Source: Sphingobacterium sp. UBA6711 (GTDB lineage Bacteria > Bacteroidota > Bacteroidia > Sphingobacteriales > Sphingobacteriaceae). From it: 5,053 bases of DNA. The first letter of the stretch is position 1. The number at the start of each line of letters is the position of its first letter. The DNA lies in assembly GCA_002454415.1 (NCBI GenBank), contig DKIT01000045.1, forward strand, positions 237,367 through 242,419. The letters are read 5' to 3'. Shown here piece by piece: positions 1 through 5,053 of the stretch. The translations under genes and the position numbers were made by a program. The notes under the pieces were generated by a model. That model saw only the letters and a list, made by a program, of their open reading frames with translations, made no database searches and had not been told where the DNA came from.

Positions 1-1335
1 CAGGCTTTCGCCTTTTTCCATATCCGCAACATAGGCCACCCCTTCTGTATGGCGAAGTTCGCGAATAATGGTCTCCTTAATCTTGTCGCGGTCCAATTGC
101 AAAGAATCAATCAATTGATTGTTTAAATGCACTTGGTAGTTCATCATGCTTTTCACAAGCTTTTCCTGTCCGAATTTCTCTTTCAGGGTCTTATTAAGTC
201 CGGTGATGATCTGACGGGAATAGAAATATCCGCCGTTACCTTTCATGTCCATGAAGAATCTGGAGTTGTAAGATGCACCATGATCTGCCGTTAGGAAAAA
301 GGTATAGTTTCCTTTGCCCACAGTATTGTCTAAATAATTGAAGAAATCAGCAAGTTGTTTGTCCAACTGTAAGTAGATATCTTCAATTTCTACCGCTGTC
401 AATGAGTAACGATGGCCAACATAATCCGTTGCTGATAAGCTGACACATAGAAAATCTGTATTTTTAGTTGGATTATTACCCATCTGTTCATTTTTGATGG
501 CTTCCATGGCCAGATCCAATGTAAATTGATTTCCCATTGGTGTGGTCTTGATCAGCTCCAAGCCCTCATCTTTCATCAGCTTGGAAGTTGCACGTGGTAA
601 AGTCGGCTTTTCTTCCCCAGCATATTTACCTTCATAGATATTATCATCCGCAATGCTATTGGCAGCATAGGTACTGATATCGTACATGGGTTTCCAATCG
701 GCTTTAAGGTATTTTTCAGCCAACTTCTTTTTATTGAAATCTACTACCCATTTTGGTAATTTATCCATATAAAAGTTAGAGGTGATCCAATCGCCGGATT
801 TCGCTTCGAACCAATATGCTGCATCAGCAAAATGTCCTGCAGGCAAAATACCCCCGCGATCTTTAATCGCAATACCAATTACTTTTGACTTAAAGTTTGA
901 AGCCAATTTCAATTGATCGGTGACAGTTGATGCAAGCAGATTGCGAGGTGACTGTTGTCCCTCTTTGGCCGTAGTCCCTACACCGATAACGTTGTCATCT
1001 TGCGTACAATACATATTCTTACCGGTCTGCTCTTCGATCCAGTCATTACCTGCAATACCATGTATGGAGGGAACGGAGCCTGTATAGACGGAGCTATGGC
1101 CAATAGCCGTATAGGTCGGAATATAATTAATCAGTGTATTTTCACAGGAGAATCCTTCTTTCAAAAGTCGTCTGAAACCGTCATTTCCATATCGATCAGC
1201 AAAACGATAAAGATAATCCCAGCGCATTTGATCCACCATTAATCCAACAACCAACTTTGGTCTTTCGGGTTGCTGTGCCATAGCCGAAAATGCTGCTATT
1301 CCAAGGACGACACTTAAAAAAAATCTTTTAATCAT
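1..1335 (-). CDS. pafA: PafA-type secreted alkaline phosphatase (3' end cut by window)
   Basis: The protein is a metal-dependent phosphomonoesterase of the alkaline phosphatase superfamily that would release phosphate from organic esters in the periplasm. Seen: 445 residues in one open frame from the ATG at 1335 to the window edge. Residues 1-20 form a signal peptide (K3 R4, hydrophobic core, SAMA before QQ), with no lipobox cysteine. Putative metal ligands are D35, D304, H308, D351 and H352 (in MVDQM, ATDYVGH and TADHGA). T76 in PTYTAIGH is the likely nucleophile. N97 (GND) and the pair K158/R160 (IKDRG) match the phosphate-binding residues known from Elizabethkingia PafA. That enzyme has about 546 residues, so roughly 100 residues and the last metal-binding His should lie outside the window. 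It starts 52 bases after uvrA in the same direction. No Shine-Dalgarno is seen before the ATG; the signal peptide supports this start. A related phosphodiesterase is less likely because of the Lys/Arg pair. Confidence 0.93.
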   Translation of the reverse strand, partial: MIKRFFLSVVLGIAAFSAMAQQPERPKLVVGLMVDQMRWDYLYRFADRYGNDGFRRLLKEGFSCENTLINYIPTYTAIGHSSVYTGSVPSIHGIAGNDWIEEQTGKNMYCTQDDNVIGVGTTAKEGQQSPRNLLASTVTDQLKLASNFKSKVIGIAIKDRGGILPAGHFADAAYWFEAKSGDWITSNFYMDKLPKWVVDFNKKKLAEKYLKADWKPMYDISTYAANSIADDNIYEGKYAGEEKPTLPRATSKLMKDEGLELIKTTPMGNQFTLDLAMEAIKNEQMGNNPTKNTDFLCVSLSATDYVGHRYSLTAVEIEDIYLQLDKQLADFFNYLDNTVGKGNYTFFLTADHGASYNSRFFMDMKGNGGYFYSRQIITGLNKTLKEKFGQEKLVKSMMNYQVHLNNQLIDSLQLDRDKIKETIIRELRHTEGVAYVADMEKGESL

Positions 1336-1345
1336 AATGATAATA

Positions 1346-1359
1346 TTGAGTATTGAGTA
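1346..1359. repeat. Tandem 7-bp repeat in the pafA leader
   Basis: The heptamer TTGAGTA occurs twice in direct succession (1346-1352 and 1353-1359), reading TACTCAA twice on the coding strand, 10 bases before the pafA start codon. It lies in the short AT-rich gap between uvrA and pafA. It could be a small duplication without function or a binding site; nothing in the sequence decides between these. Confidence 0.5.
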
Positions 1360-1387
1360 CTTTTAATAACGAATGCTAAAGTAGGAT

Positions 1388-4189
1388 TTAATCTTTTAAA
1401 TGCGCTTTTAAAAATTGACCTGTATAAGAATCTTTACAAAGTATTAGTTTCTCGGGAAGGCCTGCGAAAACCAACTTGCCCCCTTTATTACCTCCTTCGG
1501 GACCGATATCGATCACCCAATCCGCAGATTTGATCATATCCATGTTATGCTCGATGACCAGAATGCTATTGCCCAATGCAATCAATGCATCAAACGACTT
1601 GAGAAGCTTTTTAATATCCTGAAAATGCAAACCCGTTGTAGGTTCGTCGAAAATGAATAATGTCTTTTTGCTGTTATTTCCTTTGATCAGGAAAGAAGCC
1701 AGCTTAATCCGCTGCGCCTCACCGCCTGAAAGTGTGCTGGACGATTGTCCAAGTTTGACATAGCCCAAACCCACATCTTGGAGGGGCTGAAGCTTCGCCA
1801 ATATCTTTGGCTGATCCGAAAAAAATGCGATAGCTTCATCCACACTCAATTCCAAAACATCTGCTACCGACTTATTTTTGTGCTGCACGTCTAGTACAAA
1901 CTGTTTAAACCGCTTTCCACCACAGGCTTCACAGGGCAAAACAATATCTGCCATAAATTGCATTTCAATCTTCACTTCACCTTCGCCCTGACAGACATCA
2001 CATCGTCCCCCCTCAACGTTAAAAGAGAAGGCGGCGGGTTTCAATCCAGCAGCCTTAGCTGCCGCTTGATTCGCATATAATGCCCTGATTTCATCCCAAG
2101 CTTTCACATAAGTAACGGGATTGGATCTGGAGGAACGTCCGATCGGATTTTGATCGACCATTTCAACCTGTTCGACTTGCGCGATGTCGCCTTCAATCGT
2201 ATCATACACACCGGTTTGCTCACCCGAATAATTACCGATGGATTTTTGTAGCGCAGGATAAAGAATGCGTTTGACCAACGAAGTTTTCCCCGAGCCCGAC
2301 ACGCCAGATACAACCGTAAATGTATTTAACGGAAACTCCACGTCAATCCCTTTCAGGTTGTTCTCGTACGCTCCTTTGATGGTAATACTATTGGACCAGG
2401 GGCGGCGCTTTTTGGGCACTTCAATTTGACTTTTGCCGCTCAGGTACTGTCCTGTTAAGCTCTTATCATCTTTCAGAATTTCAGGATACGTTCCCGCAAA
2501 TACCATCTCACCCCCATTGATTCCCGCTTCCGGACCAATATCAATCAGGTAGTCTGCGGCTTCCATCATCTCCTGCTCATGCTCGACAACGACCACGGTA
2601 TTTCCGACATCACGAAGAGACTTCAAGACCGAGATGAGCCGCTGTGTGTCACGTGGATGAAGGCCGATGCTTGGTTCGTCCAACACATAAATAGAGCCTA
2701 CGAGCGAGCTTCCTAAGGACGTGGCCAAATTGATCCGTTGTGACTCCCCACCCGATAGCGTATTGGACAGACGGTTCAAGGTTAAATAACTCAGTCCAAC
2801 ATCGCAAAGAAATTGTAGTCGATTATTAATCTCCGCCAAAAGTCTTTTGGCAATAACCTGTTCATTGCCCACCAAAGGCAAGGTATTAAAAAATTCCAAG
2901 GCCTCTTCCAATGGCATCAATACAATATCGGTAATGGACTTACCCCCTACTTTAACATAGGTTGCATCCTTACGTAATCGTGTTCCCCGACAATCCGGAT
3001 AATCGGTCTTTCCACGATAACGTGACAGCATGACCCGATATTGAATCTTGTAGGTTTGTGCTTCAAGTTCTTCAAAGAATTGATTAAGTCCTGTAAAATA
3101 TTTATTTCCAGTCCATAGTAGTTCTTTCTGTTCGTTTGTCAGATCCATATAGGCACGATGAATCGGAAAATCAAATTTCAATGAGCTTTTAACCAGTACC
3201 TGCAGCCATTCGCCCATTTTCTCGCCTCGCCATGGAGCAATGGCCCCATCGTAGACCGAGCGGCTCTTGTCCGGGATAACCAGATCTGGATCTATACCTA
3301 TAATCTTTCCATAGCCTTCACATCGACGGCAGGCGCCATACGGATTGTTGAAACTAAAAAAGTTTGGTGTAGGCTCTTCGAAAACCATTCCATCGAGTTC
3401 GAATTTATGCGAAAAATGGTGTCTTTGTCCACCTTCTTCCATATAGAGTTCGCCTTTGCCTTCAAAAAATCCGGTCTGGACTGAATCAGAAAGACGGTTG
3501 ACCGTATCATCATCCTGCTCAATACGGACACGATCAACGACAATCAGGACTTCTCCATCCTGCAGGTCTTTATTAGCTATTGACTTGTCATCTATGATAC
3601 CTTCGATTTTTTGCATGCTATCTTGATACACCACGCGTACAAAACCTTTTTGTAACAAAAGCGAAAGTTCCTCTTTGAGTTTACGTCCATGTGAGGGTAC
3701 CAGCGGCGCGAGAAGCGTCAAGGTTGTCCCCTCTTCGAGATTCAAGGCAAAATCGACGACAGAGCTCACGCTGTCTTTGGTGACTTCGCGGCCGGATATT
3801 GGCGAGATGGTCTTCCCGATGCGGGCATACAACAATTTCAGGTAATCGTAGATTTCAGTAGATGTCCCTACCGTAGACCGGGGATTGCTGGTGATAACAC
3901 GCTGTTCAATTGCAATTGCTGGCGCTATACCTTTAATATAATCTACCTCGGGCTTATTCATTCGCCCCATAAATTGCCGCGCATAAGAGGATAGACTCTC
4001 GACATAGCGTCGTTGTCCTTCTGCATATAGCGTATCAAAAGCCAGAGATGACTTTCCCGAACCCGACATTCCCGTGATAACAACTAATTTATTTTTAGGG
4101 ATATCAACGTCAATATTTTTCAAATTATTGACCCTTGCCCCTTTTATCTGAATATATTCTTTTGGAGTATGCTCCACTTGTTTACTCAT
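1388..4189 (-). CDS. uvrA: UvrA, excinuclease ABC subunit A
   Basis: UvrA is the cytoplasmic damage-sensing ATPase of nucleotide excision repair; the dimer scans DNA and loads UvrB. Seen (933 residues, full length for the family): Walker A I at 40-47 (GMSGSGKS), a region around 130-245 matching the UvrB-binding domain, signature I LSGGE at 478-482, Walker B I D504/E505, and H537. The second ATPase half has Walker A II at 629-636 (GVSGSGKT), signature II LSGGE at 820-824, Walker B II D848/E849, and H881. The C-terminal zinc site is intact: C730, C733, C753, C756. The N-terminal half is odd: of its expected zinc ligands only C287/C290 and C400 remain. I start at the ATG at 4189 rather than the in-frame TTG at 4210, because an AAGGA lies 5 bases before the ATG and the extension MCEIRII overlaps a promoter-like box. 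The UvrB-binding region argues against the short UvrA2 class. Confidence 0.97.
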   Translation of the reverse strand: MSKQVEHTPKEYIQIKGARVNNLKNIDVDIPKNKLVVITGMSGSGKSSLAFDTLYAEGQRRYVESLSSYARQFMGRMNKPEVDYIKGIAPAIAIEQRVITSNPRSTVGTSTEIYDYLKLLYARIGKTISPISGREVTKDSVSSVVDFALNLEEGTTLTLLAPLVPSHGRKLKEELSLLLQKGFVRVVYQDSMQKIEGIIDDKSIANKDLQDGEVLIVVDRVRIEQDDDTVNRLSDSVQTGFFEGKGELYMEEGGQRHHFSHKFELDGMVFEEPTPNFFSFNNPYGACRRCEGYGKIIGIDPDLVIPDKSRSVYDGAIAPWRGEKMGEWLQVLVKSSLKFDFPIHRAYMDLTNEQKELLWTGNKYFTGLNQFFEELEAQTYKIQYRVMLSRYRGKTDYPDCRGTRLRKDATYVKVGGKSITDIVLMPLEEALEFFNTLPLVGNEQVIAKRLLAEINNRLQFLCDVGLSYLTLNRLSNTLSGGESQRINLATSLGSSLVGSIYVLDEPSIGLHPRDTQRLISVLKSLRDVGNTVVVVEHEQEMMEAADYLIDIGPEAGINGGEMVFAGTYPEILKDDKSLTGQYLSGKSQIEVPKKRRPWSNSITIKGAYENNLKGIDVEFPLNTFTVVSGVSGSGKTSLVKRILYPALQKSIGNYSGEQTGVYDTIEGDIAQVEQVEMVDQNPIGRSSRSNPVTYVKAWDEIRALYANQAAAKAAGLKPAAFSFNVEGGRCDVCQGEGEVKIEMQFMADIVLPCEACGGKRFKQFVLDVQHKNKSVADVLELSVDEAIAFFSDQPKILAKLQPLQDVGLGYVKLGQSSSTLSGGEAQRIKLASFLIKGNNSKKTLFIFDEPTTGLHFQDIKKLLKSFDALIALGNSILVIEHNMDMIKSADWVIDIGPEGGNKGGKLVFAGLPEKLILCKDSYTGQFLKAHLKD

Positions 4190-4194
4190 AATAA

Positions 4195-4199
4195 TCCTT
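4195..4199 (-). promoter_or_regulatory. Shine-Dalgarno-like site that decides the uvrA start
   Basis: The coding strand reads AAGGA followed by TTATT and the ATG at 4189, a spacing of 5 bases. No comparable site precedes the in-frame TTG at 4210. Shine-Dalgarno sites are weak or absent in many genes of Bacteroidota, so this is supporting rather than conclusive evidence. Confidence 0.6.
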
Positions 4200-4207
4200 A
4201 TCTCACA

Positions 4208-4215
4208 CAAAGTTA
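4208..4215 (-). promoter_or_regulatory. Candidate Bacteroidota-type -7 promoter element for uvrA
   Basis: The coding strand reads TAACTTTG, an exact match to the TAnnTTTG -7 consensus of the primary sigma factor in Bacteroidota. It ends 18 bases before the uvrA ATG, which would give a very short leader that still contains the AAGGA. No TTTG or TTG lies at the usual distance for the -33 element, so the promoter is only half supported. A TATAAT (4225-4230) lies slightly upstream, also without a matching -35 box. Confidence 0.4.
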
Positions 4216-4278
4216 CGTAATCTTGGCTGATTATATCCTAGCGAATGAAAATGGTATTCGGTTTTCTGCCGGATGATA

Positions 4279-4300
4279 CTTACCACAGCGCGGAGGTAAG
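4279..4300. repeat. Inverted repeat CTTACC–N10–GGTAAG upstream of uvrA
   Basis: Six-base arms (4279-4284 and 4295-4300) pair perfectly around a 10-base GC-rich centre. The repeat directly abuts the typA terminator and lies about 65 bases upstream of the candidate uvrA promoter box. It could be an operator, part of the 3' structure of the typA transcript, or chance. Confidence 0.35.
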
Positions 4301-4335
4301 AAAAAAAGCCATCGAATCAGATTCGATGGCTTTTT
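4301..4335 (-). terminator. Rho-independent terminator of typA, nearly symmetric
   Basis: Arms 4303-4317 and 4321-4335 pair perfectly over 15 bases around a 3-base loop; the core is GCCATCGAAT. On the minus strand the stem is followed by seven T (4307 to 4301), and it begins 23 bases after the typA stop codon, so it should end the typA transcript. On the plus strand it has five T, so it could also stop antisense transcription. It separates typA from uvrA, which therefore needs its own promoter. Confidence 0.9.
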
Positions 4336-4358
4336 AATATAGCGTTTTTAACTATTGA

Positions 4359-5053
4359 CTATTGGAATTTTTTAGCGTTAACTTTACGCTCATTTTCAGT
4401 CAAGTAGATTTTACGTAGACGCATAGATTGTGGTGTCACCTCAATGTACTCGTCAGCTTGAATATACTCCATACATTCTTCCAATGAGAATTTGATTGCT
4501 GGTGCAATACGTGTATTGTCATCAGAACCAGAAGCACGCATATTTGTCAACTGTTTTCCTTTTGTTACGTTGATCGTTAAATCGTTGTCACGGATGTGCT
4601 CACCTAGGATTTGTCCTTCATATACATCCACACCTGGATCGACGAAGAAACGACCACGGTCTTGTAATTTATCAATTGAGTACGCAGTTGTTGAACCTGT
4701 ATCCAAAGAGATCAATACACCAGCCAAACGACCAGGGATCGTACCTTTCCAAGGCTCGTAACCTTTCAGACGGTGTGCCATCACAGCTTCACCAGCTGTT
4801 GCTGTCAACACGTTGTTACGTAAACCGATGATACCACGAGAAGGGATAGAGAATTCAAGATGTTGCATATCTCCTCTAGCTTCCATAATCAACAACTCAC
4901 CTTTACGTTGTGTAACCAATTCGATTACTTTTCCGGATACATCAGAAGGTACGTCAACAACAAGTTCTTCGATTGGTTCACATTTTTGACCATCGATTTC
5001 TTTGATGATAACTTGTGGCTGGCCTACTTGCAATTCATAACCTTCGCGACGCA
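4359..5053 (-). CDS. typA: TypA/BipA ribosome-associated GTPase, C-terminal part (5' end cut by window)
   Basis: TypA/BipA is a translational GTPase related to EF-G and LepA that binds the 70S ribosome and is linked to stress and low-temperature growth and to ribosome assembly. Seen: 230 C-terminal residues of a protein usually near 600 residues, open to the right edge; the GTPase and EF-Tu-like domains are outside. The visible part begins with REGYELQVGQP, the end of domain III. An EF-G domain V-like part follows, with VDVPSDVSGKV, IPSRGIIGLRN and KGYEPWKG. The TypA-specific C-terminal domain comes last, with NDLTINVTKGKQLTNMRASG and VTPQSMRLRKIYLTENER. That last domain distinguishes TypA from EF-G and LepA and is the part that reaches the ribosomal A-site region in the family. 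It ends at a TAG stop (4361-4359), followed by a strong terminator. It shows no frame damage. Confidence 0.97.
   Translation of the reverse strand, partial: RREGYELQVGQPQVIIKEIDGQKCEPIEELVVDVPSDVSGKVIELVTQRKGELLIMEARGDMQHLEFSIPSRGIIGLRNNVLTATAGEAVMAHRLKGYEPWKGTIPGRLAGVLISLDTGSTTAYSIDKLQDRGRFFVDPGVDVYEGQILGEHIRDNDLTINVTKGKQLTNMRASGSDDNTRIAPAIKFSLEECMEYIQADEYIEVTPQSMRLRKIYLTENERKVNAKKFQ

Noticed and set aside
955..1242. Plus-strand open frame of 95 codons
   Set aside because: It lies wholly antisense to the well-supported phosphatase gene, resembles no family I know, and has no ribosome binding site of note.
1376..1383. TACTTTAG on the minus strand as a pafA -7 promoter box
   Set aside because: One mismatch to TAnnTTTG in the most conserved part and no -33 element; too weak to list as a feature.
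2104..2313. Minus-strand open frame of 69 codons
   Set aside because: Out-of-frame shadow within uvrA, over the second Walker A region.
3298..3543. Minus-strand open frame of 81 codons
   Set aside because: Out-of-frame shadow within uvrA; no recognisable protein features.
4225..4230. TATAAT on the minus strand upstream of uvrA as a sigma70-type -10 box
   Set aside because: No TTGACA-like box at about 17 bases upstream, and the primary sigma factor of Bacteroidota uses a different consensus.
4492..4761. Plus-strand open frame of 89 codons
   Set aside because: Antisense to the conserved TypA C-terminal domain; a by-product of the codon use of that gene.
1..5053. CRISPR array, insertion sequence, tRNA or rRNA, phage or defence system
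   Set aside because: No spaced repeats, terminal inverted repeats, transposase motifs or RNA gene signatures were seen; coding sequence of three ordinary genes fills almost the entire window.

Overview
The window holds parts of three genes, all on the minus strand, in the transcription order typA (3' end) – uvrA (complete) – pafA-like phosphatase (5' part). Protein sequence points to a member of the Bacteroidota, probably of the Sphingobacteriaceae. The reasons are the PafA-type alkaline phosphatase, a UvrA that lacks most zinc ligands in its first half, a TAnnTTTG promoter-like box upstream of uvrA, and AT-rich leaders with little Shine-Dalgarno signal. The species assignment is inference.

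Region by region (plus coordinates). 1-1335 encodes the first 445 residues of a secreted alkaline phosphatase of the PafA family; its C-terminus lies beyond the left edge. 1336-1387 is a short AT-rich gap with no visible terminator. 1388-4189 is a complete UvrA of 933 residues, the DNA-damage sensor ATPase of nucleotide excision repair. 4190-4358 is the only real intergenic region. It carries a Shine-Dalgarno-like site and a candidate promoter for uvrA, a small inverted repeat, and a strong terminator hairpin that ends the typA transcript. 4359-5053 is the C-terminal 230 residues of TypA/BipA, a ribosome-binding translational GTPase; its GTPase domain lies beyond the right edge.

The genes do not form an evident pathway: translation stress, DNA repair and phosphate scavenging sit side by side. 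typA is insulated from uvrA by the terminator, while pafA could be read through from uvrA. I found no mobile element, CRISPR array, RNA gene or new defence-like system. The most notable point is the eroded zinc sites in the N-terminal half of UvrA, which may mark it as a second UvrA-type paralogue of this lineage.
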